From NCBI RefSeq assembly GCF_014230145.1, contig NZ_JACHVC010000006.1:682001-746000 (forward strand): DNA of 64,000 bases, written 5' to 3'. Position numbers and translations under genes: made by a program. Under the pieces are notes generated by a model, which saw nothing but the letters and a program-made list of their open reading frames with translations, had not been told where the DNA came from and ran no database searches. This DNA comes from Pelagicoccus albus (lineage in GTDB: Bacteria; Verrucomicrobiota; Verrucomicrobiia; Opitutales; Opitutaceae). Positions 49,134 through 58,263 of this stretch are shown here, one piece after another. Every line of letters begins with the position of its first letter. Position 1 is the stretch's first letter.

Positions 49134-50000
49134 ATGACTGGAAACTCTTCGGCTTTCAATATGAGCCATTCTAAAGATACCCCTGCTCACTGGTCGAAAT
49201 TCAGGGAAAATTGTCGCCGCGTCATATTCGAATCCACGCGGTACGACGAGAAGCTCTTTGATGTGGTTCTCATTCTGGCGATTATCCTCAGTGTAACAGT
49301 GGTGATGCTCGAGAGTGTCGCTCAGGTTAGACTTAGTCATGGAAGCCTGCTTTACATTTTGGAGTGGGTTTTTACTTCGTTGTTCACCCTCGAGTATGTC
49401 GTTCGCATCTATGTATCGAAAAAACCATTACGGTATGTGTTTAGCTTTTTTGGCATCGTGGATTTGCTTTCCATCCTGCCGACCTACCTAGATCTGTTTT
49501 ATCCGGGGGCACGCTATTTGATGCTGTTCCGAGCGCTTAGGGTTCTGCGCGTTTTCCGTGTTCTCAAAATGGTCAAATACATGGGAGAGGCGAACTTGCT
49601 CTACCGTGCCGTGTGGGCCAGTGCTCGGAAAATAATCGTCTTCATGATGGTGGTGGTCACCATGGTTTTGATCCTCGGTTCGATCATGTATCTGATCGAG
49701 GGACCGGAGAACGGCTTCACAAGTATCCCCAAAAGCGTGTATTGGGCGATCGTGACCCTAACCACAGTAGGCTACGGAGATATTTCCCCGCAAACGCCTT
49801 TTGGTCAGATGTTCGCCTCGCTGATTATGATTATCGGTTATGGAGTGATCGCGGTACCGACGGGAATCGTGACGGCGGAAATCGCGATGGCGCGCCGTGG
49901 CTCCAGTCGTCCCGTAGCTTGCTCGAAATGCGGTGAGCAAGACCATGAAGAGTCAGCCAAGTTTTGTCGCAAGTGTGGCGAGCGGCTTTCGTCGTCCTAG
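49134..50000 (+). CDS. Voltage-gated-type potassium channel with C-terminal zinc ribbon
   Basis: Six-helix ion channel of 288 residues. The S4-like helix carries a run of arginines ([16 protein letters not shown], about 137-152). The pore has the K+ selectivity filter T211-VGYGD-216. S6 is followed by a short cytoplasmic tail with four cysteines (263, 266, 278, 281) in the CxxC-CxxC pattern of a rubredoxin-like zinc ribbon. ATG 49161 is an alternative start. Convergent with holB, 11 bp apart. Confidence 0.92.
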   Translation: MTGNSSAFNMSHSKDTPAHWSKFRENCRRVIFESTRYDEKLFDVVLILAIILSVTVVMLESVAQVRLSHGSLLYILEWVFTSLFTLEYVVRIYVSKKPLRYVFSFFGIVDLLSILPTYLDLFYPGARYLMLFRALRVLRVFRVLKMVKYMGEANLLYRAVWASARKIIVFMMVVVTMVLILGSIMYLIEGPENGFTSIPKSVYWAIVTLTTVGYGDISPQTPFGQMFASLIMIIGYGVIAVPTGIVTAEIAMARRGSSRPVACSKCGEQDHEESAKFCRKCGERLSSS

Positions 50001-50011
50001 CGACTTTTCCG

Positions 50012-50956
50012 CTATTTAGCGGTCCAAATTCTGAGAGCTCTCAATAGATAGGATTCTAGGACCGTCTCCGTTTTCATATTCAATCGGAGTAGGTTCGTAG
50101 CCGATTCGAGGACATCGATCGTTTCGACAAGTTTTTGTGGCACGGTGCTATCATCGAAGAGCTTTTTCCGAGCGAGAGCTTCGGTAGCGTTCTCCATAGC
50201 TGAAAGAAACTCCTGCCGTATGGAAATGCTAATACGCGACTCCAAAGCCACCCGTTCGTCGTCCTTCATGTCCTCCGGCAGGTTCTTGGATTGGGCATTC
50301 CAGGCTTCTTTGCCGAGAGTTTGGATAATCGAGCTGAAACGCTCCACGAGCGCGTAGGCTCCTATGATGAAGTGCGGTATGCTTTTTTTGCCACCAGGAC
50401 CGCCGGTCAGCAGATCTTCGAGCCAAGTCTGGTAGCTATCCAGCCACGCTTGGGCCGATGGGTCGTCGAAAGTGTGGGCTGCGGTTGGCAAGCGGAAGAG
50501 TTGGCAACGGCTACGGATAGTGGCGAGAAGCGAGTGTGGTCGAGTGGTGAGCAGCAGGATTGTTGTATTAAGGGGCGGCTCTTCCAGCGTTTTTAGGAAG
50601 GCGTTGGCGGCGTAGTTGTTAAAACGGTCGGCTTCGAAAACGATAGCTACCTTTCGGTCTCCAGCTTGCGGGGAATGTTGGATCTGGCGGATCGCTTCAC
50701 GAGTGTCGTCGACCGAAATCACTCGCGACTTCTTTGAGGGGCGTAGGGTGAAGACGTCCGGATGACGGAAGAGTTTTTCCTCTAGCTCGTCCCCGCTGGA
50801 CCGGATTTGCAAAAGCCGAGCGGATAGCTCCATGGCGAAACACTCTACCGCGACGAGGCTTTGTCCGTGTATCAGCAAGGCGTGGGCGAGCTTGTTCTCG
50901 GCCATGGCTCGGTTTACGAGCGCTTGCGGGTCTGTCGGAGCGGCTGCTTCTGTCAC
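50012..50956 (-). CDS. holB: DNA polymerase III delta-prime subunit
   Basis: Clamp-loader subunit. 314 residues: the RecA-like fold without a normal Walker A, as is usual for delta-prime. KVAIVFEADRFNNYAANAFLKTLEEPP and the SRC motif in TIRSRCQLFRLP are diagnostic. The C-terminal part is helical and weakly conserved. It follows tmk after 26 bp, a frequent pairing in bacteria, and the PfkB kinase gene precedes tmk. Confidence 0.92.
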   Translation of the reverse strand: MTEAAAPTDPQALVNRAMAENKLAHALLIHGQSLVAVECFAMELSARLLQIRSSGDELEEKLFRHPDVFTLRPSKKSRVISVDDTREAIRQIQHSPQAGDRKVAIVFEADRFNNYAANAFLKTLEEPPLNTTILLLTTRPHSLLATIRSRCQLFRLPTAAHTFDDPSAQAWLDSYQTWLEDLLTGGPGGKKSIPHFIIGAYALVERFSSIIQTLGKEAWNAQSKNLPEDMKDDERVALESRISISIRQEFLSAMENATEALARKKLFDDSTVPQKLVETIDVLESATNLLRLNMKTETVLESYLLRALRIWTAK

Positions 50957-50982
50957 GGTTGAGCGATACTCTCCAAGAATTC

Positions 50983-51627
50983 CTACAGGTTTTCCAAAAC
51001 CGTTTTCAGAATCTCTTCGCGATTCGTTTCGAGGCTTCTTGTTCCATCCACCACGTGGAAGCGCTCCGGCATGGAGCCAGCCAAAAGTAGGTAGCCATCC
51101 CGGACCTTCTTGTAGAATTCGCTGTTTTCCTGCTCCATTCGATCGGGAATGTCTGTGACGCGGCGCTTGACCCGACGCATCGATTCCTCGTGAGGCACAT
51201 CTAGAATGAAAGTCAGGTCAGGTGTCACGGGACCCACCGCGAATTGATTGATGTAGGCAACAGGATCGCTGGCGATGCTGCGAGCGGCGCCTTGATAGAC
51301 AGTGGTGGAATCTAGAAACCGATCGCAGATGACGATGGAGCCTTTTTCAAGTGACGGCACGATTAGCTCGCGCACCAGCTGGGCGCGAGCCGCGGCGAAA
51401 AGCAGCAATTCAGTTTCGGGCGACATGTCCTTTCCGTTAGAGCTGTGGATCAGAAGATGACGTATTTCCTCGCCGATAGGAGTCCCTCCCGGTTCCCGAG
51501 TCACGACGACTTCGTGTCCCAGATCGGCCAGCTCTTCCGCGAGCAGGTTGATTTGGGTTGATTTTCCACTGCCTTCTGGTCCTTCGAAGGTAAAGAATGT
51601 GCCGGGGTAGGTTTCTGAATTGGTCAT
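50983..51627 (-). CDS. tmk: Thymidylate kinase
   Basis: Phosphorylates dTMP to dTDP. 214 residues. P-loop GPEGSGKS at 16-23, the DR(F) motif in VICDRFLDSTTVYQG, the nearby TREPGGTPIGEEIR, and a lid region around RRVKRRVTDIPDRME. Middle gene of the pfkB-tmk-holB run; 40 bp from the kinase gene. Confidence 0.97.
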   Translation of the reverse strand: MTNSETYPGTFFTFEGPEGSGKSTQINLLAEELADLGHEVVVTREPGGTPIGEEIRHLLIHSSNGKDMSPETELLLFAAARAQLVRELIVPSLEKGSIVICDRFLDSTTVYQGAARSIASDPVAYINQFAVGPVTPDLTFILDVPHEESMRRVKRRVTDIPDRMEQENSEFYKKVRDGYLLLAGSMPERFHVVDGTRSLETNREEILKTVLENL

Positions 51628-51667
51628 TGCTGCTGGTACTTGGGGGGATACTAGGCTATCCGCGGTC

Positions 51668-52780
51668 TTACCACTCCTTCAGGAATCCTTCGATATCGTC
51701 CAAGCTTGGACTTACCGCGGTGCGGACGTAGAATCCAGAAAAGCAAACACCCACGGTGAGGCAACCTTCGGGCGAGAGTCCCAGCTGTTGTCCGCTCATG
51801 AAGCCCGCATTGAAGTGGTCTCCTGCTCCAGTGGTGATCTTCGGATTCTGCACATAGGGGCCTTCCACGCACCACTCTCCATCTTCAGTTGCGCAGGCGG
51901 CACGCTCCTTGGGGTGGATGACGACCATCTTGAGCCCGAGCTTTTGACGGATCTTGGCGGCCATAGCCTTCAGAGATTCTGGATCTTCTCCTGTTTCGGC
52001 GATGTTGTACGCCTTGCTGACCTGCTGACCTTCGGCGAGGTTAAGGCCGATTACGGCATTTCCAAATTCTTGGAACTTAGAGATCACTCCGAGTGCCTCC
52101 ACCAAGTCTTGCTCGGATCGTTTTTCAGGATCCGCTAGATCGAAGAAGAACGATCTGCCACCCTCGATCTCCGGCAGCTTGGGAAGGGCCTTGGCCAAAA
52201 GGTCCTCGAAGATCTGGGTCATGTTTGGAATCATGGTCCAGTTTACAAGGGAGATGAGGGAAGAGCTTCCAAGTTCCTCGAGCAATGCCTCTTCGCCAAG
52301 CGCCTCGACGATCGCATCGTAGGTGATGTCTTCGAGGTACTTGGTGATACCCATCATGATCTTGCCGTCGGTGAACTCGATAGCATTGGTTAATCCCGGT
52401 TCGGAGATCGAAATGCTTTGTGTCTTGTCGGCGAATTCTTGGAAGACCGGGTGGATGTTTGGTTTTCCGAGGGAGCCGATGTAGCGGAGCGGGAAACCTG
52501 CGGACACCATGGCGTTTGCCATGATGGGTCCGTTTCCGCCGAGTTTCTCCATTTTCGGAAACATCTCGATGTTGGCGCTTTTACCTGCTGCGGCGGAGAC
52601 GCGAGATCCGAAATCTGAAATGGTGGCGAGTCTCTGGAAATTCTCTCCGGGGCCTGATCGCTTATCGACGAGGTGGAGGATTGTATCCACGAAACCATCC
52701 AATCCGACCACGACGCGCTTTCCTGCCTGATTGCTGCGTTTTTCTGAAAGTTCCTGAAGAGCTTTTTTGCGATAGTCCAT
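51668..52780 (-). CDS. PfkB (ribokinase) family carbohydrate or nucleoside kinase
   Basis: 370 residues from ATG 52780. The opening VVVGLDGFVDTILHLVDKRSG replaces the usual GE-type start, then GGNGPIMANAMVSAGFPLRYIGSLG. The catalytic GAGDHFNAGFMSG lies near the C-terminus with the base Asp. The substrate cannot be told; the atypical N-terminus suggests a divergent subgroup. First gene before tmk and holB. Confidence 0.87.
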   Translation of the reverse strand: MDYRKKALQELSEKRSNQAGKRVVVGLDGFVDTILHLVDKRSGPGENFQRLATISDFGSRVSAAAGKSANIEMFPKMEKLGGNGPIMANAMVSAGFPLRYIGSLGKPNIHPVFQEFADKTQSISISEPGLTNAIEFTDGKIMMGITKYLEDITYDAIVEALGEEALLEELGSSSLISLVNWTMIPNMTQIFEDLLAKALPKLPEIEGGRSFFFDLADPEKRSEQDLVEALGVISKFQEFGNAVIGLNLAEGQQVSKAYNIAETGEDPESLKAMAAKIRQKLGLKMVVIHPKERAACATEDGEWCVEGPYVQNPKITTGAGDHFNAGFMSGQQLGLSPEGCLTVGVCFSGFYVRTAVSPSLDDIEGFLKEW

Positions 52781-52994
52781 AGTGTGAGGGTAGGGAAAAG
52801 AGCTGAAATAAGAGGGAGCCAAGGTATAGCGCAATAGAATTTAGCAGGCATCCGTCCTGAGTGGGACTCTCTCTCAAGAGAGCTATTTCGCATGTAGTTA
52901 CAAAATTTGTTGAACGTATCGTCGAGCTTGGGTTCAAAGAGGGTGCGTAGCTTGCATGTTGCGTCATACCTAACTTTCTTTTTCTCATCTTGCC

Positions 52995-53681
52995 GTGCCC
53001 ATCGTAGCCCAATCCGCGAGCCTTTTCACTTATTTCAGCCAGAGCAATCTAGCAGGTAAATTCATCATCCTGGCCCTTGCCGTTTTCAGCGTTTGCGCTT
53101 GGGCGGTCATGATCGGAAAATACTGGGAGCTCAAAAAGCTCCGACTGCTTAATCTAGGATTTGAACATAGCCTGCATCGCCAGACTTCAGTTCTCAATCC
53201 GCCCGCTTCCTTCAAATCGCCGCGGCATGTTCCCTACGCCGCTCTTTATCTAGATGCGGTCGATGCCTACCACCGCATCCAAGCCAAAAGTGGCGAATCG
53301 GACGAACAGCTGCGAGCCGCTCGAGTTGAGCACGTGGAGAATGCTTTGCAGCGAGCTCTGGCGAATAAGACCCTTAGCTACGAATCCAGTATGGTTTTTC
53401 TGGCGACGATCGTATCGGGCGCGCCTTTCTTCGGTCTTTTGGGAACGGTATGGGGGGTTATGGACGCTTTCGGCTCCATGGGATTGCAATCTTCAGCCAC
53501 CCTGCAGAATCTAGCCCCGGGGGTATCGGGAGCTCTGCTCACCACAGTCGCAGGTTTGTGCGTGGCGATCCCTTCTGTATTTGGCTACAATTTCCTGCTT
53601 TCCCGTACTAAGGTTTTGGTGACGGAACTTGAAAATTTCGCCAGCGCTTTGGCGGATGTAATCGAGCTCGAAAGCCGCTAA
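52995..53681 (+). CDS. exbB: MotA/TolQ/ExbB family proton-channel protein
   Basis: 228 residues from GTG 52995. Three membrane helices: about 17-38 and two in the C-terminal half, with GAPFFGLLGTVWGVMDAFGSMG and ALLTTVAGLCVAIPSVFGYNF as the TolQ/ExbB hallmarks. First gene of an ExbB-ExbD-TonB set, 9 bp before exbD. Energises outer-membrane uptake or envelope integrity. Confidence 0.92.
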   Translation: MPIVAQSASLFTYFSQSNLAGKFIILALAVFSVCAWAVMIGKYWELKKLRLLNLGFEHSLHRQTSVLNPPASFKSPRHVPYAALYLDAVDAYHRIQAKSGESDEQLRAARVEHVENALQRALANKTLSYESSMVFLATIVSGAPFFGLLGTVWGVMDAFGSMGLQSSATLQNLAPGVSGALLTTVAGLCVAIPSVFGYNFLLSRTKVLVTELENFASALADVIELESR

Positions 53682-53690
53682 AAATCGCTA

Positions 53691-54107
53691 ATGCCACGTT
53701 CATTCCACAGGAAACGGTCCCTAGAGGCGAATTCGGAGCTGAATGTCACGGCGTTGATAGACCTCGGATTCGCTCTCTTGATTATCTTCATGATCAGCAC
53801 TCCGTTGATCGAAAAGGAGCAGGTCTTGGAAGTCGATTTGCCTGTCTCCAGCCAAAGTGAAGAGAAGTCCGTGCCGAAGTCGGTAGACATAACGGTATTG
53901 AGCAATGGATACCGAGTGGACGGCAATCTGATGGGAGAGCCGGAACTCGAGGACGAGCTCGCTCGAATCTCGATGATGTCAGACGCTCCGGTTATCAGTA
54001 TCAAAGCGGACGCCGACACGCGTTATCAAAACGTAGTCCGCTTGATGGATCTGCTTAAAGAGTATAAGCTCAGTAAGATAAACCTAGATACGAAGTCGGC
54101 GGATTAA
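53691..54107 (+). CDS. exbD: ExbD/TolR family protein
   Basis: 138 residues with one N-terminal helix and the proton-carrying Asp24 in LIDLGFALLIIFMI. The periplasmic domain ends LMDLLKEYKLSKINLDTK, a typical ExbD finish. It lies between exbB and the tonB-like gene. Confidence 0.92.
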   Translation: MPRSFHRKRSLEANSELNVTALIDLGFALLIIFMISTPLIEKEQVLEVDLPVSSQSEEKSVPKSVDITVLSNGYRVDGNLMGEPELEDELARISMMSDAPVISIKADADTRYQNVVRLMDLLKEYKLSKINLDTKSAD

Positions 54108-54123
54108 GGAATTCGCGAGCGAG

Positions 54124-54957
54124 ATGGAAACGATTCGAGCAGCTGGAGTTTTGTACGAGCAAAGAGGGCCCTTGGTGTTCTCGGCAAGCGTACACCTCGC
54201 CATCTTGATCATCGTTGCTATATGGGCCCTCGTTTCGCCGGAGAAGGAACCGGAAGATTTCAATTTTGAATTGGTGCCCCCGCCTTCGGGTGGATTTGCT
54301 CAGCCGTTAGCGGAGCAGCCCCTGCAGCCGCTCGAAAAGATCAAGTACGAGAGGCAACCTGTTGAAGAGCTGCCGACCTTGGATGATATCGTGCTACCTG
54401 AGCGTGCCCCGATCAAGGTCGAGGTGGAATTGCCTCCAGAGCCTGCTCCGGTGGAAGAACCTAAGATCGTGGTGCAGGAAACGAAGCCCAAACCAATGAG
54501 CTTCGAGGAGTATCTGAAGAACAACCCGGACGCGAACAAAGTGAAAAATGTTCGCAAGACTCCGGAGCCCAGCAACCGGCCTAAGGTCGACTTAACGAAG
54601 GACGTCGCAGCCCTAAGGCAAAGTCTAAGCGAATTTTCGATCGCCAATCTCCCAGCCACCGAGATTGAAAGTTACAGCTTGGCAGACCAGTCCGCTCTGA
54701 GTGGCTATATTGCTTCGTTTAAGGCTGTCTTGAAGCAGAGTGTCGCCAATCACCCTCTGAGAGGGGCGAAACTCTCAGCACTGGTCAGTTGCGATATCGC
54801 AGCAAATGGTCGGGTTTCTAATGTGCGGATTGTACGAAGCAGTGGGGATCCGGAATTCGACCGTAAGGTTTTGGCCGGCTACGGCAGCATTGGTACGTTT
54901 TCTCGGCCGCCTAAGGGATCTCCGCTTATTGGGCTAGAGATCGAATTCGTTCAGTAG
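54124..54957 (+). CDS. tonB: TonB-like energy transducer
   Basis: 277 residues: one N-terminal helix (about 19-38), a Pro/Glu-rich spacer (about 45-150; repeated PEPAPVEEPK-type segments), and a C-terminal TonB/TolA domain with VSCDIAANGRVSNVRIVRSSGDPEFDRKVL and a final IGLEIEFVQ. Passes energy from ExbBD to outer-membrane partners. 16 bp after exbD. The C-terminal domain could also be of TolA type, so the name is tentative. Confidence 0.85.
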   Translation: METIRAAGVLYEQRGPLVFSASVHLAILIIVAIWALVSPEKEPEDFNFELVPPPSGGFAQPLAEQPLQPLEKIKYERQPVEELPTLDDIVLPERAPIKVEVELPPEPAPVEEPKIVVQETKPKPMSFEEYLKNNPDANKVKNVRKTPEPSNRPKVDLTKDVAALRQSLSEFSIANLPATEIESYSLADQSALSGYIASFKAVLKQSVANHPLRGAKLSALVSCDIAANGRVSNVRIVRSSGDPEFDRKVLAGYGSIGTFSRPPKGSPLIGLEIEFVQ

Positions 54958-54994
54958 GGCAATTGCGACGTGCACCCGGGCTGCGAGCTGAGTA

Positions 54995-55615
54995 TCAGTC
55001 GAGCTCCTTGCGGTATATGCAGATTTCTCCTTCGCTGAAATAGCAGATCAAATAAGCTCCATCCGCGGCTACAGAATCAAATAGGTCGAGAGTGGCTTGT
55101 TGCTCCTCTGGCCAGGGGTAAACATAGAAAATATCTACCTCTTCCAAAGTCCATTCCACGTCCTCGTAGCTTGGAGGGTGGTTATCGCGAGGTTTACCGA
55201 GCTCCCGACCGCCCTGCATTTCGAAAAAATGATAGCCTTCAGGTAGGAAACTCTGATCGAGAAAGTTCGCCTCTATCTGATTTGACTCTGCTAGTTGCCG
55301 AGCCCGTTCGAGCAAAGGTTGCTCGATCTCTAGTCCGTAGGCTTCGAATCCGAGCATGGAAGCCAGACAGGTCGCCGTGCCCAATCCGCTGCCCCATTCA
55401 CAGAAGCGGTTGCCCAGCAGATGGTGGTTATTTTGCAGCTCTAAGAGGGCAGAATAAACCAATTCGTAGTCGGCCGGGATGAAACGCGGAAATCTGCGAT
55501 TGTTTCCCTCTTCGAAAAAACGGTCACAGCTTTGATCTGCGACCTTCAAAAAAGCCTCTACGTGAGGAGGCAGATCGGTGCGCTCTATCTGAACTGACAG
55601 CTCATGCAGGGACAT
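54995..55615 (-). CDS. SAM-dependent methyltransferase, class I
   Basis: 206 residues with the Rossmann motif I FCEWGSGLGTATCLAS at about 71-86 and the acidic residue of motif II in GLEIEQPLLERARQLAE. The C-terminal strands are normal. The substrate is unknown. Single gene, convergent with the tonB-like gene, 37 bp apart. Confidence 0.85.
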   Translation of the reverse strand: MSLHELSVQIERTDLPPHVEAFLKVADQSCDRFFEEGNNRRFPRFIPADYELVYSALLELQNNHHLLGNRFCEWGSGLGTATCLASMLGFEAYGLEIEQPLLERARQLAESNQIEANFLDQSFLPEGYHFFEMQGGRELGKPRDNHPPSYEDVEWTLEEVDIFYVYPWPEEQQATLDLFDSVAADGAYLICYFSEGEICIYRKELD

Positions 55616-55681
55616 TTTGTAGCGGTTTTAGGAGGATATCTTACGGATTTGGGTGATTTGGGAGGTTCGCTTGTAAAGTAT

Positions 55682-55795
55682 TAACAATTGGCTGCCTGTA
55701 CGATAGGGGAATTTCTATTAAACTAGGAGATGCTACCATGTCGATTAAGGGCTGCCACTTAGGTCTGCTTTGTGAGAATTGAATAACAATTGTTA
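55682..55795. promoter_or_regulatory. Repeated TAACAATTG boxes, one a 12-bp perfect palindrome
   Basis: TAACAATTG occurs at 55682-55690, and TAACAATTGTTA, a perfect palindrome, at 55784-55795, about 100 bp apart. They lie in the divergent region between the methyltransferase and the small gene at 55855. Candidate operator pair. A 14-codon frame (55738-55782) with AGGAG upstream lies between them. Confidence 0.35.
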
Positions 55796-55854
55796 AAAAC
55801 CTGCTTCAAGTTGTTTTCGATTGGATTGTAGTAAGCTTTTGAAATCTTACCCCC

Positions 55855-56175
55855 ATGCTTTCTGAACTCGCAGAATTGCCCATGACCCCTAGCGCAGTGA
55901 CTGGCTCCATAGCTGGACATATCGCGAAGATCGAGGAAGCCCTTAAACGGGAGCCTTGGTTGCCCTTGAACCTGCGCGGATTGCTCGCAGGTGAATTGCC
56001 GCAGCTACGCTCTATCGCGGAACGGGAAGGGCACGCTTGGAGAAATCAGATCGCAAGACAGGTAGTCGCATTGGCTTTAGCCAGCTGGATACTTGGGCCT
56101 AGTCCTCTAGAATCTGAGACGGTAGCTCTGCTCCTCGCTCTCGATTTGGAATTGAGCACTGCCTCAGCTGCGTAG
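55855..56175 (+). CDS. Small hypothetical protein
   Basis: 106 residues, rich in Leu and Ala, mostly helical (LPLNLRGLLAGELPQLRSIAEREGHAWRNQIARQVVALALASWIL). No ribosome site is visible before the ATG, and no family was recognised. It is retained because its codon composition looks like that of the neighbours and no better gene covers this stretch; it could be a chance frame. 141 bp upstream of the DUF294 protein. Confidence 0.45.
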   Translation: MLSELAELPMTPSAVTGSIAGHIAKIEEALKREPWLPLNLRGLLAGELPQLRSIAEREGHAWRNQIARQVVALALASWILGPSPLESETVALLLALDLELSTASAA

Positions 56176-56316
56176 CTACCTGCCTTTTCTTTAAGAGTAT
56201 TTCTCAGGCTTTGCATGTTTCCATGCCGAGCTTGATTTAGCTCCGTCGCAGTGAGTTGAATACCAAAGCCGATTTGGCTATTGCCCGGCAATTCGATAGC
56301 AATCATATGCTTAGGG

Positions 56317-58263
56317 ATGCAAACTGGCAATGTTATCCCCGAACGTATCGCCGACGCTTTTGCGGCTTACCCACCGTTTACTATGATGGATCGGGCCGAT
56401 GTGGCCCGACTTGCCAGTTCTGCTCGGGTTCGGGCGCTTGTCGCAGGTGAGTATCTTTTCAAACAGGGGGATCCGCCGGGTAAGGACGTTATCTTTCTGC
56501 ACCGTGGCCGGGTAGAATATCACTGGGCTCGCGAGGATAGCAGTGAGCTTGTGGCCGTGCGAGACGTGGGAGACGTAATCGGTGTGACCGCTTTGATCGA
56601 TGGGTCGAATTTTAGAGTCAGCGCTAAGGTCGCTGAGGATTGTTTGTTGTATGTTATTTCTGGTGACGTCTTCATGGGATTGATCGCCAGCAATGACGAA
56701 GCCCGGTACTATGTGCGTAGACATATGTTCTGGGCAACGCGTGTGGGAGGGAAAATATCGATTCCAGAAGAAGCACGTATCCATGGGAAAAGGACGATTC
56801 TGCAGGCTCATATGGAAGGCGGAAAATTGGTCAGTCCGCGTCCCCTTGAGCGTTTGTTGACCTGTCGTTCAGACGACACGATCCTCAGCGCGGCGGAGCA
56901 GATGGTTACGAAACGAGTGTCTTCGATCCTTGTTGTCGACGAAGATAGGTGTCCTTTGGGAATCGTGACTAATCTCGCTTTGATGAAGCATACGATCCTC
57001 AAGAGCTTAAGCGCTGACCTGCCAGTCTCGGAGATTATGGTTAGCCCCGTCTACACCATTTCGAAGCATACCAGTACCACCGCGGCCATCTTGTTAATGA
57101 TGCGAGAGCGAGTAGGGCAAATTTGCATCACCGAGGATGGGACTACGAAATCGCCTGCTTTGGATGTTTGCACTCACAAGGACCTTCTAGCGCAGAGCGG
57201 AAATCATCCGGCAGGATTACTGCGCGAAATGCGAATCGCAAAGCGAGTTGCTCGATTGCGGGAGATTTGCGATGAAATCGAGCAGATCGCTCGCGGCTAC
57301 CTAGATGCGGGGGTATCGGGTATCTTTTTGGGACAGATGTGCGCTGAGCTCTATGATGGCCTTGTGGAGCGGCTTTCAGAGTTAGCTATTTTGAAACTGG
57401 AAAAAAGCGGCAAGCAATTGCCTGATGTTTCGTGGGCTTGGATGTCGGTGGGGAGCGATGGTCGCCGGGAACAGGTTTTGCGCACCGACATGGACAATGC
57501 TTTGATTTTTGAATCTACTGGCGACGCGGCTCAGGATGATCTCAACAGAGGAGTCTTTCTGAAATTCACTACAGAGGTAGTGGATATGATGGTGGATTGC
57601 GGGTTTTCGCGATGCCAAGGAGGCGTGATGGCATCTAACGCTCGCTGGTGCAGGACAGATGCTGAATGGGAAGAGGAGGTGCTATCGATACAACCGGGCG
57701 ATGGGGACGCCATATTGAGAGGCTTGATCCTTTTCGACCTTCGCTGCGTGACGGGAAGCAAAGATCTTTGTTTGAAACTCCGTAGTTTAATATTCGATAC
57801 TGTTAAATCGAAACCCTTGCTTCTTCGGAATTTGGCGGAACTCGCAGTTGAGACAAAGCCGCCATTGAGCTTTTGGGGCAAGTTTATGGTGGAAAGAAAA
57901 GGTGGAAACGCTGGAGAATTCGACATCAAGTCTAGGGGGCTTTCTCCTCTCCGGGATGCGGCACGAATATTTGCTCTGCAGTTAGGATTGACGGAACACT
58001 ATTCGACGGGCGGTCGATTTGAGGAGATCAAAAGCAAGGCGCCGGCCCTGGAGGAAATCTGCAAGCTTGCCTATGAAGCTTACGACTTTCTTCTGCGACT
58101 TCGTAACTCCACCGGGCTTCGGCGTGGCGACACAGGACGCTATATCGAGCCAAGCGCTTTGAGTAAGATGGAGAAAGCTCAGCTTTCCAATGTGTTCGAC
58201 GTGTCTCGCATGGTCCAGTCCAGCTTGAGGAGCGAATTTAGACTGGAGCAGACTATTCGATGA
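56317..58263 (+). CDS. cNMP-binding/CBS/DUF294 nucleotidyltransferase-like protein
   Basis: 648 residues from ATG 56317; a TTG at 56281 would add 12. Domains in order: cyclic-nucleotide-binding-type beta roll (about 20-140), a CBS pair (about 180-300), DUF294 nucleotidyltransferase fold with G379-SDGRREQ-386 and T390-DMDN-394, and DUF294_C. The TDMDN aspartates are the expected metal ligands. The family often sits beside a DEDDh exonuclease, as here (4-bp overlap). Probably a signal-controlled nucleotidyltransferase; the target is unknown. Confidence 0.9.
   Translation: MQTGNVIPERIADAFAAYPPFTMMDRADVARLASSARVRALVAGEYLFKQGDPPGKDVIFLHRGRVEYHWAREDSSELVAVRDVGDVIGVTALIDGSNFRVSAKVAEDCLLYVISGDVFMGLIASNDEARYYVRRHMFWATRVGGKISIPEEARIHGKRTILQAHMEGGKLVSPRPLERLLTCRSDDTILSAAEQMVTKRVSSILVVDEDRCPLGIVTNLALMKHTILKSLSADLPVSEIMVSPVYTISKHTSTTAAILLMMRERVGQICITEDGTTKSPALDVCTHKDLLAQSGNHPAGLLREMRIAKRVARLREICDEIEQIARGYLDAGVSGIFLGQMCAELYDGLVERLSELAILKLEKSGKQLPDVSWAWMSVGSDGRREQVLRTDMDNALIFESTGDAAQDDLNRGVFLKFTTEVVDMMVDCGFSRCQGGVMASNARWCRTDAEWEEEVLSIQPGDGDAILRGLILFDLRCVTGSKDLCLKLRSLIFDTVKSKPLLLRNLAELAVETKPPLSFWGKFMVERKGGNAGEFDIKSRGLSPLRDAARIFALQLGLTEHYSTGGRFEEIKSKAPALEEICKLAYEAYDFLLRLRNSTGLRRGDTGRYIEPSALSKMEKAQLSNVFDVSRMVQSSLRSEFRLEQTIR

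Noticed and set aside
50009-50022. CCGCTA-TT-TAGCGG hairpin at the channel/holB junction
   Set aside because: Six-bp stem with a two-base loop and no T tract; too weak to call a terminator.
56046-56330. 94-codon minus-strand frame opposite the small hypothetical gene
   Set aside because: Overlaps two plus-strand genes and has no ribosome site; the plus-strand reading is slightly better supported.
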